A stretch of DNA of 64,000 nucleotides from Plectosphaerella cucumerina (Eukaryota; Ascomycota; Sordariomycetes; Glomerellales; Plectosphaerellaceae). Of this stretch, positions 21,331-31,115 are shown one piece after another; positions within the stretch are counted from its first letter, which is position 1; each line of letters starts with the position of its first letter. The DNA lies in contig JAGPXD010000006.1 in assembly GCA_020746995.1 (NCBI GenBank), positions 2,294,001 through 2,358,000 on the forward strand, in the 5' to 3' direction. The translations under genes were made by a program, and so were the position numbers. The notes under the pieces are model-generated. The model made no database searches and was not told the DNA's origin. It saw only the letters and a list, made by a program, of their open reading frames with translations.

Positions 21331-22568
21331 CGTGGTGTTGTGTGAGGCGTATGTTGCCTAAGCTGGGCAGGGTACTTGCTCTGTTGCTTCAAGGTGGAAC
21401 TGCTTGAGGCTCCTGATATGTCGTTTGCTGTCCAAGGGTGGGCGATCTTCTTGCTTCAGAGTAATGAACAAAGACTCTAGTGCTGTCCGACTGACACGGG
21501 GAGGCATCGACGGATAAAAAGTCACGACGCCGGAAGCGCTGGCCTTCCAGCCCATGTCTCGTGAGCTGCACACCATACCACACACAGCGTGAGGTCGCAG
21601 CATGAGCGCACACAAGCTGACCCCACCTCGGGGGCTGATAAGCAGCGATGCAGCTCGTCCAACAAGGAGAGAGCATGGAGAGTTCCGGAAAGGGAATGCA
21701 TCGAGGGGTTGGATGGTACATGGCCAGAGATAACGGCGGGGTAGCGAACGCGGGGGACTGTCTCGAAGCAGCCACTGAGATCGCCCTGTGGCCCGATTCC
21801 CGGCCTGGGATCGAGCTGGTGAACGGCGAGGTCCGATGAAGGGTTTCCGAGGAGGTGGCATGAGATGCATTGCGTGCAGGGTAATTGTCGTTGGGGTTTC
21901 TTTTCTTGTCGAGCTCTGAAGGCGGCAGAGGCGGAAGAGACCTGACCTGACGTGAAGTTGAAGGGCAAGTACCAAGGCCTGATCAACCAAGCCAAGGCAC
22001 CGAGTCGAGTCCTTCCGGCACTTGTGGATCTCTCTCCTGCGCTGATTCCTCCATCTTTCCTGTCTCTGGCCAGAAGCACGCTGGGAAGAAATGGCTGAAG
22101 CAACTTCCCTTGCCGCGGTGTTGTCCTCCATTCTCTGGGGAAGGTTTGCAGCTTCTTAGTTGGGTTTAGGGGGCCGAGGGGCCGAGGGGCGTCGATAAGA
22201 TGATAGGGCGGGTGCTGCCGCCCTCTGCGAGAAGTGGCCCGGAGTACTCCTAGAGAGATAACAGCGGGGTAACTCAGGGTACCCCTGAACTGAGGGGTTG
22301 GTTCCTGTGCTCTTGTCAGTCGTGAGATGGCAGTTGACGTGTACGGGCAGTTCTCTTCGTCATATGCTGCTGTCATCGGGATCCGGCGTAAGATTGCCGA
22401 AGTAGCAAGATCTGTCTGTCGTGTTCGGACACCTGCGGAGACAGAAATCCGAGAAGACGTTAGTTGTTCTCCTGGTGAACGGGGAACTCAACAGACCGAC
22501 CTTCAGCTTCCCTCAACTCACCCTTCACTCACCTCCGCCATACTCCATCACCAACAACAGTCTCCAAA
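21331..22568. promoter_or_regulatory. Divergent promoter of the thymine salvage pair
   Basis: 1,238 bp between outward-facing start codons. Five HGATAR sites (the NIT2/AreA nitrogen-regulator core) are on the plus strand: 21636-21641, 21728-21733, 22193-22198, 22201-22206 and 22256-22261; two are 2 bp apart. That number is only slightly above chance for this length, so the assignment is tentative. Long open frames in the region have no recognisable content. Confidence 0.4.
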
Positions 22569-23757
22569 ATGGCGTCCGCCAAGTCGAGGGTCGTGGACAT
22601 CCACACCCACATGTGTATGGCTTCTGAAGTAGAAGACTTGGTCGCTGAACTTGCTGACTCGACGTGTAGACCCCCCTTCGTATGTCGACATGCTCAAGGC
22701 TCGGGCCAAGCTGCCCCTGGTGAGGAAGTTCCCACAGGCGGATGACCCTCGCCTCATCCTGCTGGAATCGGAGCAACAGGCTCTGGACGAGGCACTGGCG
22801 GACCCGTCGGCGCGGCCTCCCGGACGACCCCTGACAACACACTACGCGTCCCTTGCTCAGAAGGTGCACTTCATGGACACGCATGGCATCGACATCTCAG
22901 TGGTCAGCCTGGCGAACCCGTGGCTGGACTTTGTCGAGCCCAAGGAAGCCAGCGCGCTGGCGGACGAGGTCAACGACGAATTTGAGCGCATGTGCGTCGA
23001 CCACCCAGGGCGGCTCTTCTTCTTCGCCACGCTGCCGTTGACGGCGCCGCGCGATGAAATCCTGCAGTCGGTGACGCGGGTGAAGGGTCTCAAGCACTGC
23101 CGGGGTGTGATTCTGGGCACGTCGGGGCTCGGCAAGGGGCTGGATGACCCGGAGCTGCTCCCGATCCTCGAGGCCGTTGCGGAGGCTTCGCTGACCATCT
23201 TCCTGCACCCGCACTACGGTCTGCCCAACGAGGTCTGGGGCCCACGGGCGAGCGCTGAGTACGGCCACGTGCTGCCGCTGGCGCTTGGGTTCCCGATGGA
23301 GACGACCATCGCGGTGGCGCGGATGTATCTGGCGGGTGTGTTCGACGCGGTGCCGGCCCTGAGGATGCTGCTGGCACACAGCGGTGGTACGCTGCCGTTC
23401 CTGGCGGGGCGAATCGAGAGCTGCATCATCCACGACGGGCAGCTCGTGGCCGAGGGTCGGGCCAAAAAGGGGCGGAGGACCATCTGGGACGTGCTGAAGG
23501 AGCAGGTGTACCTGGACGCCGTCATCTACTCCGAGGTTGGGCTGCGGGCGGCGGTTGACGCTGCGGGCGGTGCTGACAGGCTCATGTTCGGTACGGATCA
23601 CCCTTTCTTCCCGCCACTCGAGACGGACGAGCAAGGCGAGTGGGAGAGCGTTGGGCTCAACGCCGAGGCTGTTGACAAGGCTGTTGGCAAGGGCTCGAAG
23701 GAGGCGGCGGGTATCATGGGCGAGAACGCCATTCGGGTGCTGCGTTTGGAGGAGTGA
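22569..23757 (+). CDS. Isoorotate decarboxylase (amidohydrolase/ACMSD superfamily)
   Basis: Decarboxylates 5-carboxyuracil (isoorotate) to uracil, the last step of thymine salvage. Exons 22569-22614 and 22670-23757, with a 55-bp intron (donor GTATGG) splitting the Tyr codon of HTHMYPPSY, give 377 residues. Metal-site residues are His12 and His14 (DIHTHM), His195 (FLHPHYG), a His in LLAHSGG near 252, and Asp near 325 (MFGTDHPFFPP). The order and spacing match the structurally characterised N. crassa and Cordyceps isoorotate decarboxylases. SLANPWLDF and GVILGTSGLGKGLDDPELLP are further family blocks. The start at 22569 gives the short beta-strand MASAKSRVVDIHTH directly before the metal motif. 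Divergent with thymine-7-hydroxylase, so co-expression is likely. Confidence 0.94.
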
Positions 23758-24038
23758 TGGGCATGGTGAAGCCAGAGGGCCAGTTGATAGAAAGAAGCTG
23801 AAGAAACAAGATGCTTCAAATCATCAAAAGTGTTCGCGGTGAAAATATTTCAAAATGGCCCGCCAGAGAGGAAGGAGCTGTGGTCCGTACCTGCCTTGTC
23901 TGGCCGTCACTCTTGGTACGTAGGTACCTCTGTCGTGCCTGCCGTGCCAGAGAGTAGCAATAGGTACACGTCAATTTCCCTTTCACTTCGGCTATCAATT
24001 TAATTTCATCCTCATAACTATAGACTCTACCTCCCGAG

Positions 24039-25895
24039 TCATGAAGAGTTGTGCAACTTCCATCCCCCGCCGCCCCGTCTCAGTACCACAGCTCGACCCT
24101 CGGCCTCTTTACCCATCTCACTCGAACGGCTCAGATGCCCCGGAGACTCATCCCCTGTCGAACCCGAATCATCCTCCAGGCCATGGAACAGCACCGCCAG
24201 GCTCGAGTTCTTCCAGACCGGGACACCAGACCTCTTCGTCGCCATCGCCGTCGCCGCAAGCAGCACGCTACAGAGTCCAACAAAAATAGCCGGCAGCGAC
24301 AGCCACTCCCATCGGATGTGGACATGCGGGACCAAAACGAGAGCATCGCCGCTGACCCCGCCGTCCTTTTCATTGATGGACATCTCGCGGATGCGAGTGT
24401 TGAGAGATGCCGTCAGGTTTCCGAAGAGGGCGGGGACGTCCTGCGACCGCTTGAGAGCTTCGAGCACGTCGTCAACCTCTCTCTCGACTCCGCCAACCAC
24501 GGCAGTCCTGCTGAGCGCCGTTCCGTTGAACATCTTGCCAAGATACCAGAGGATGGTGTTGAATGTGTCTCCAATGACAATAAACGTAGGGTCATCCTCG
24601 GGCGCCGGCTGATCATCCGGCCGCAGCAGAAACTTGTGCCAGTTCAAGCCCAACTCCAGCACGGGATCCGTCTCGTTGTACCAGGTCGAAACTACCTCCG
24701 TGCGGGCCACTCCGTTGGTGACGGTCAGGTTATACGTCTGCACGCAAAAGTACAGCGCGCACTCGTACACGATGGGCGTCTCCTTGAGATAATTGCCTTT
24801 GTAGCCGTCCCTGTCGACACCCGGGAACTGCATGATGGCCAGAGCAAGCATCGGGTTGGAGATGCCGAGGGCGGTCTTTGACATTGTCTCCGAGACGCTG
24901 CTGGTCGATACCAGGGCAGGACCGTGCTGTAGCCCTTCATCGAAGTAGCGCGTCCGGATGTCGACCTCGGTATCCCCCGGAAGACTGTACGTCAGGTTCA
25001 AGTCCCAATATCCGCTCTTCACGGGGAGCGTGGAGCCCTGATCCCCAAGACGCCTCGTGTCGTCCGTCACGTTGAGGCACTTGCTGCACATGGCCAGGGA
25101 GTCGAAGAGCGGAAAGGTGCAGTTTCCCGTGGAGCACGTTGGCTCGAATTTCGGCACCTCGTCTGTGAATATCCCCCGGTACACAGCAGCTTTGGTTCGC
25201 AGCCCGGGACCCAACCTGACGCCTCCGCTCAACTGACTATTATCCTCGCCTTCGTCGTAGATTTGGGCCCTATTCGTCCTGGCAACCCCAGCAGACGAAG
25301 GCACGGGCTTCAGGGAGATGGTGAGGATCTGCTGGAGGAAAGGTCCCGTGGCCCCCGCAAGCATCGTAACGATGGCGCCGACGACGACCAGACTCCTGAA
25401 GTATCGGAACGCCTTGAACAGCACCACGAGAGCGCCCCAGGGACCCCGGCTGGCCATGTCGAACGATTCAAAGTCCCCGAGGACCCTGGGCCGGAGGTAC
25501 CAGAGCCACTTGAGCTGGCTGATGCACGCGGCGACGGCGACCATCATCGACGCCTCTATCACCGTTGAAAGGACCGCCACCAGGGCGTTGAGTGTGATGC
25601 CCAGTGGCCAGTCAGGGAGAGGTTTTCCGTCGTGCAGGCGCAGCACGACGGCGAGGGCTATCAAGCTCGAGACCGCGAGGAGCACGGAGAGGATCTCCCA
25701 CAGCCACCAGTCGTTGAGGTAGTCTCCCCTGCCAGATGATGCCGACTTCTTGGGCGAGGCCCCCGGCAGCATCGCCGCCTGATCATGGTAGAGAAAAGGT
25801 TTCCAACCGCTGGTGTCGTCGCCGTCCTCTCGGGATGCCGTGGCGAGCTCGTACTCGTGCGAGCGTGTTGACGCGTCCGGTGGCCAGGTCGACAT
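24039..25895 (-). CDS. DUF3176-domain integral membrane protein
   Basis: Single-exon, 618 residues from the ATG at 25895 (MSTWPPDAS); the open frame extends 15 codons upstream but without an ATG. A soluble N-terminus is followed by the DUF3176 block beginning DYLNDWWLWEILSVLLAVSS, with hydrophobic segments around residues 70-90, 105-125 and 165-190. A long, likely extracytoplasmic region contains several Cys (for example CSTGNCTFPLF and CSKCLNVT) and N-glycosylation sequons. A final hydrophobic segment (LPAIFVGLCSVLLAATAMA) sits before a cytoplasmic tail. The family is common in filamentous ascomycetes and has no assigned biochemical role. Divergent from PUS7. Confidence 0.85.
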   Translation of the reverse strand: MSTWPPDASTRSHEYELATASREDGDDTSGWKPFLYHDQAAMLPGASPKKSASSGRGDYLNDWWLWEILSVLLAVSSLIALAVVLRLHDGKPLPDWPLGITLNALVAVLSTVIEASMMVAVAACISQLKWLWYLRPRVLGDFESFDMASRGPWGALVVLFKAFRYFRSLVVVGAIVTMLAGATGPFLQQILTISLKPVPSSAGVARTNRAQIYDEGEDNSQLSGGVRLGPGLRTKAAVYRGIFTDEVPKFEPTCSTGNCTFPLFDSLAMCSKCLNVTDDTRRLGDQGSTLPVKSGYWDLNLTYSLPGDTEVDIRTRYFDEGLQHGPALVSTSSVSETMSKTALGISNPMLALAIMQFPGVDRDGYKGNYLKETPIVYECALYFCVQTYNLTVTNGVARTEVVSTWYNETDPVLELGLNWHKFLLRPDDQPAPEDDPTFIVIGDTFNTILWYLGKMFNGTALSRTAVVGGVEREVDDVLEALKRSQDVPALFGNLTASLNTRIREMSINEKDGGVSGDALVLVPHVHIRWEWLSLPAIFVGLCSVLLAATAMATKRSGVPVWKNSSLAVLFHGLEDDSGSTGDESPGHLSRSSEMGKEAEGRAVVLRRGGGGWKLHNSS

Positions 25896-26599
25896 ATTTG
25901 CTATGGTGGGAGAAGCAAAGTTTGAATCTGTGTGATTCAAGAACTGCCGGCTTCCTGGGCAGTCCCAGGAAGCCTAGGGCTGGCAGGGCTGGCTATATGT
26001 GCGATCGCGATCCTTGGCCCCCACATCAAGGGGGCTAAAGGGGAGGCTGGCAGGGAAGATGATCCTTCGTTCAAGGCCCGGGTTGCACCAGCCTGCGACA
26101 CCATCACCATTGGTGCAAGACCTTGCAGTGGCGGTTACAGCTTCAGACTCTAGCCGCATCTCGGCTCGTCGGCCTGTGGCTGCATTGAAGCATGTTGTGA
26201 GGCCAAACAAGAAACCTCTGAACAGGGCATCAGCAGGTGACTTGACGGAGTATCGAGAAACATTACTCTGGGCTGATAGAACAGGACGCTGAAGGGGTTG
26301 ATGGCAGATATTTGACCGAGTATCGAGTATGAGACACTCGTAGATAAAGCAACAGTGCTGATATTCAAGTTTTGAACTCAACGTTGTTGTGGCATATGCA
26401 AGCTGAAAAGCGTTCAAGGTGAGAAAATCACCCGTCCATTGAGGGTACACAGTGCGCCTCAGAAGAACAGTAGCGACATCAAGTACCACCTGATTACGTC
26501 AGCACAACCTTCTTCACCCGACGTCAAAGTATCAGAATATTCAGTTCAGCAAACTCAGGCCCTGTCCCCAGAGAGATCACAGCACACGCGGCCTTCATC
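25896..26599. other. Divergent promoter between the DUF3176 gene and PUS7
   Basis: 704 bp upstream of both genes. An inverted repeat is visible near 25948-25977 (CTTCCTGGG, then CCCAGGAAG) and could form a hairpin. No other feature seen. Confidence 0.5.
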
Positions 26600-28885
26600 A
26601 TGGCCACACAAAATCTCCCTCGTCCTGCCCCTGCAGGTCGCCTGGATGTGAATCTGGGCATCACCGAGACAATTGCCCCGCCCACACCAGGATGGACAGG
26701 CGAGCTGCGCGTCCGGTATTTCATCTTACTTTGATGCCCTTCAAACGACGAAACTAACAATTCATCCAGATTCACAGACTTCCAGGTCAATGAGATCAGC
26801 AAGGATGGGACAGTCGTGCATCTAAAGGAGACAAAGTTGCCGTCATCAGACCGTTCGGTTCACGGTGCCCTGACGGGTGATGCGCCACAGCCCAGGGACG
26901 CCGCTCCGAAGATTGATGCCACGGAGGACCAGCCTGAGAAGCCCGCGGAAGAGGAGAAAATCGAGGTCCCCGAAGTCCCCGACGACGACAGGAAGGCCCT
27001 CGCCGACCTGACCAACGACACCTTCGCCGCCGAGCTCATAGCCATCTACCAAGCCGCCGTAACCAAAAAAACCATCCCCCCTCCCGCCCGCTCCCCCACC
27101 ATCGACGACAAGGACACCCGCAGCCAAATCCACCAACAAGTCCGCCGCATCTTCCGCTCCGTCATCGACACCACCACCGACCAAAACGACGCCGGCTCCG
27201 TCGTCGTCGCCATCGGCCGGCCTCCCCGTCCCACAAAAGCCTACAACCAGAAACACCGCACCCGTCCCAACACCAACAACAACCGCCGCGGCAACAAGAC
27301 GGGCCGCCTCGTCGTCACCGGCGAGGGAGAGTACCTCCACTTCACCGTCTACAAGGAGAACCGCGACACCATGGACGCAGCCCACCAGCTCGCCCGCGTC
27401 CTCCGCATCAAGCCCCAGGCCTTCGCCTTCGCAGGCACAAAGGACCGCCGCGCCGCCACGGCCCAGCGCTTCTCCGTCCGCGGCCTCAAGGCTGAGGCCG
27501 TCCTGGGCGCCAACCCGCGCATGCACGGCGTCGTGACGGGTGACTTTTCCTACGCCCGCTCCCCGCTCTACCTCGGTGCCCTGCAGGGGAACCAGTTCGC
27601 CATCACCCTCAAGAAGTGCGAGCTGGCCGATGACGCTACTCTGGCTCCGGAGGCCCGCGAGGCCGCCATCCGTGAACGCGCAGAGGCCGCCCTCGCCAGC
27701 ATGGTCTCCCGCGGCTGGATAAACTACTACGGCCACCAGCGCTTCGGCACCCTCGCCGTAGGCACCCACGACGTCGGCCGCCTGATCCTGCAGTCCGACT
27801 ACGAGGGCGCCGCCAACGCCATCCTCGCCTACGACCCTGCCATCGCCCAGCGCGCCGTCGACGGCGAGGAGCCCCCCGAGGCCCACCGCCGCGACGAGCT
27901 CAACCGCCACCGCGCCTGCATGCTCTTCCGCGAGGGCGGCTCCGCCGACGACGCCCTCCACTTCCTCCCCCGGCGCTTCACCGCCGAGGCCTCCCTGATC
28001 CGACACCTCGGCCGCCCCTCCGCCGACGGCTCAGACACCCTCCGCCGCGACTTCCAAGGCGCCCTGCTCACCATCCCCCGCACCCTGCGCAACATGTACC
28101 TCCACGCCTACCAGTCCTACATCTGGAACCACGCCGCCAGCCACCGCTGGTCCAAGCACGGCTCCACCGTCGTCGAAGGCGACCTCGTCCTTGACGGGCC
28201 CGCCGAAGAAGAAGACATCGAAGACGCCGCCTCCACCACCTCCCGCGACGCCACCTCCGCCCATCCCCTCACAGCCGAAGAAGCCTCCTCCGGCCGCTAC
28301 ACGATCCACGACATCGTCCTCCCCACCCCGGGCCACAGCGTAACCTACCCCACCAACGACACGGGCGACTTCTACACCACCTTCATGGGCCTCCCGGAGA
28401 ACGGCGCCCTCGACCCGCGCGACATGTCCCGCCGCCAGCGCGACTTTAGTCTTCCGGGCAATTACCGCCGTCTGACGGCGCGCTTCGTCGGCGCCGAGCC
28501 CCCTCGCGTCGAGGTGCGGCGCTACGCCCGTGATGATGAACAGATGCACCCCACCGATCTCGACCGGCTGCGTCAAATTGTTCGTGAAGCGCAGGCCGGG
28601 GCGAAGCGGAAGAGGACGGAGGGTGAAGGGGAAGATGCTGATGCGAAGAGGGCCAAGACGGAGGAGCCGGAGACACAGGCTGAAGAAAAGACCGAGGTTG
28701 CGGAAGGAGAGGATAAGATGGAGGTTGGTGCCGCTATCTCAGCAGCAGAGGAGACGACCAAGGTTGAGGATGACGCTGCGAAAGACAAGGTCGCAGTGGT
28801 CGTACACTTCCAACTGGCCAAGAGCGCCTACGCGACCGTCGCATTACGGGAGCTGATGGGAACAAAAGCCTCGGCCGACGCATAG
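26600..28885 (+). CDS. pus7: tRNA/mRNA pseudouridine synthase Pus7 (TruD family)
   Basis: Isomerises uridine to pseudouridine; in yeast Pus7 modifies U13 and U35 in tRNAs, U2 snRNA U35 and some mRNAs. Exons 26600-26715 and 26770-28885 (54-bp intron) encode 743 residues; the intron joins GELRVR to FTDFQVNEIS, the TruD N-terminal motif. The catalytic Asp is Asp264 in FAFAGTKDRRA. Further family blocks are GNQFAITLK, GWINYYGHQRFGT, LRNMYLHAYQSYIWNHAAS and the TruD insertion region. The C-terminal ~100 residues are Lys/Glu-rich (KRKRTEGEGED) and end in VVVHFQLAKSAYATVALRELMG, a closing motif of eukaryotic Pus7. There is an acidic insert near DGPAEEEDIEDAAS. The ATG at 26600 is the first in frame with exon 1. 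Confidence 0.95.
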
Positions 28886-29359
28886 AGAGCCAGCTGTACG
28901 AGGAAAAGAACAAAAAAGTCACTCTCACACATCTGCCCTCATTTCATCAAATGTCGCTCGTGACTGTATTCCCGTGGGCATATCGCCTGCTACATTCCCT
29001 CATCCAGCCTCGATTACCCAGAGCCGTAACCATCACATCCTCATAGCCGGCTTCGTCTCCAAGGGCCTGACATCCTTTGGTGGGCCCAGTGATCCAGAAG
29101 ACGCGAGACAATCCAGCGTCTCGCCAACGTTCGTAGCCGCATACTGCGGGGGATGCATGCAGGGCGAAGGCACAGTGGCCTGCCTACCTGCCGCATCAGT
29201 TTCTCCAGCCCCTCTTTCCACAGTGGCGGCTGGGGTGCTTGCTGGCCTGTGTTATAAAGTCGTGTGTTTTGCGGTATAATGTGCAGAAGAGAAAATGGAT
29301 CCTTTCAAACGCCGAGGAGGTCGTGCAGGTGGGTTGTCGTTAGGGGATGGTTGGGCGAA
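28886..29359. other. Convergent 3' regions of PUS7 and MKK1
   Basis: 474 bp between converging genes; should contain both 3' UTRs and poly(A) sites. No ORF of note. Confidence 0.5.
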
Positions 29360-31115
29360 TCATGCGGCGGCGCCTTTATCGTCCCAACCCCAGACTTGCG
29401 CCAGATACTTGCTCATATTGACGCGCTTCGTCTTCATCTCGACCATCCAGGGGTGCTCAAGCATACGCCAGGGGCTGGCTCTCCTGTTGGGCTCCTTCTC
29501 GAGGCTGGGGCATCGTCAGCGGCAGGCTACTTTGATAAGCAAAGAGGAAAGAACATACCAGCACTCGATGAAGTATTTGAAGTTATCACTCCACAGAATG
29601 TTTGCGTCGGGTTCGTCCTTGAGCTTGGGGATGGGTTGCCGGACAATGTATGTCAGCAGGTCGATGAGACCGGCGCGGGGCTGCATCTCAGTGCCGTCGG
29701 CGGGGAAGGGGAAGCGGTGCTGGGCGACCTCGAGGAGGGTAACACCAGTGGACCACACGTCCGAAGTGATGGTGTAGCTCTGGCCGGTGATGCGCTCGGG
29801 GGCCATGTAGTAGCTCGTGCCGATAAAGGTGTTGGCTTCACCCTTAGTGCCGAAATCGCCAGACACGCCAAAATCGCACAGCTTGACCTCGCCGTTGCGG
29901 CAGAGCAGAATATTGGAGGGCTTGATGTCGCGGTGGATGATGCGGCGTCCGTGCAGGTAAGTCAAGCCGAGGAGGACGCCCTCGGAGATCTTGCCGAGGA
30001 CCTTTTCACCGGTGCGGCCACCGAGCTTCTTGACTTCCTTGTAGATGGCGTCCAGAGAACCGCCCTCGCAGAATTCCATGGCGATGGAGATTGTGGCCGT
30101 GGCCTGATCGACAAAGGCACCGTAATAGCGGCAAATGTGCTCAGAGGCACAGTCCTTGTTGAAGTTGAGCTCGCGCACAATCTGTTTCTTGACATCAGGG
30201 TCGGGGTTGGTCGTGATGACCTGGATATGTTAGCGGGAGAGGGACAGAGGTAGGGCAAGTTGACGTACCTTGAGGGCGAAGATGGTCTTGCCGCCCGTGA
30301 GCTTGGCCTTTGTGACAGCGCCGCCAGCGCCCTCGCCGAGGTTGCCCAGCTCGACGATCCGCGACTCCATACTCGCAATACTCCAGCCCTCGTCGTCCAG
30401 ATCCTCAACGTCGAGGGTGCGGGCCTTTTCCAGGCTGAGCTTGTCAAAGGCCTCAAGGCCCTGCAGGCTGCCGTCGCGCTCCATGCCGATTCCGCCCTCG
30501 CTCCTCTCCGAGTAGAGCGAGCCGACGGCAGAGACGGGGTCGGGGGTGCCCTGGGGCCTGGCGCCGCCGATGCCATATTGGGAGGCAAAGGACAGCTGTG
30601 AGAACTGGGAGCCGGCGGAGGTGGGGTTGCTGGCGCGACCATCGAGGGGGCCAAAGCTGCCGGAGCGGGAGTGGGCAGCGCTGCTCTCGCTTCCGCCGCT
30701 CGCGGACTGACCGGGCTGGATGCCGCCGGTGTTGAGGCGCGGGGGGTGCTCGTAGGGAGCGCCCTGGCTGCCCATGGGAGTGGCGAGGTGAAGTGTCGGC
30801 AGGGCTGGTCGGGAGGAGGCCTGGGCAGGCTGGTTGCCGACGGGCTTTGCGCTCGGCGAGGGAGGGATGGAGAGACCGAGTCTGGGTGTTCGAGCGCCGC
30901 TGCCGGAGCGAGGGGCACCGCCCAATGCCGGGCGAAGGAGGGGGCCTGGGGCGTTCATGGTCGGGACGTTGCCGCCAGGGGTTGGGGCGGCCGACAGAGT
31001 CGGAACCTGCTTTGGGGATGTCAGTATTGGCTGTGGATTGAGAACAGGGCATTTAGAGGCGTACGCGTGGTGGTGTGGGATCCATGGTGAGCTGTGGAGG
31101 TCGCTGGTCGGACAT
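29360..31115 (-). CDS. mkk1: MAP kinase kinase of the cell wall integrity pathway (Mkk1/Mkk2 type)
   Basis: Dual-specificity kinase acting between a Bck1-type MAPKKK and an Slt2/Mps1-type MAPK. Exons 31065-31115, 30269-31006, 29559-30220 and 29360-29504, with introns of 58, 48 and 54 bp, give 531 residues. Exon 1 is only 17 codons (MSDQRPPQLTMDPTPPR). The N-terminal ~220 residues are Pro/Ser/Gly-rich. The kinase domain begins at ELGNLGEGAGGAV (Gly loop); IFALKVITTN holds the ATP-binding Lys. The catalytic loop is IIHRDIKPSNILL, the magnesium loop KLCDFGVSG, and the activation segment GTKGEANTFIGTSYYMAPERI contains the Ser/Thr targets. The third intron restores FIECCLEKEPNRRASPWRML. The Pro-rich N-terminus and activation-loop style favour Mkk1/2 over the Pbs2 and Ste7 types. 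Confidence 0.93.

Noticed and set aside
25896..25940. Extension of the DUF3176 protein by 15 codons
   Set aside because: The upstream codon is TTG; the first ATG is at 25895.
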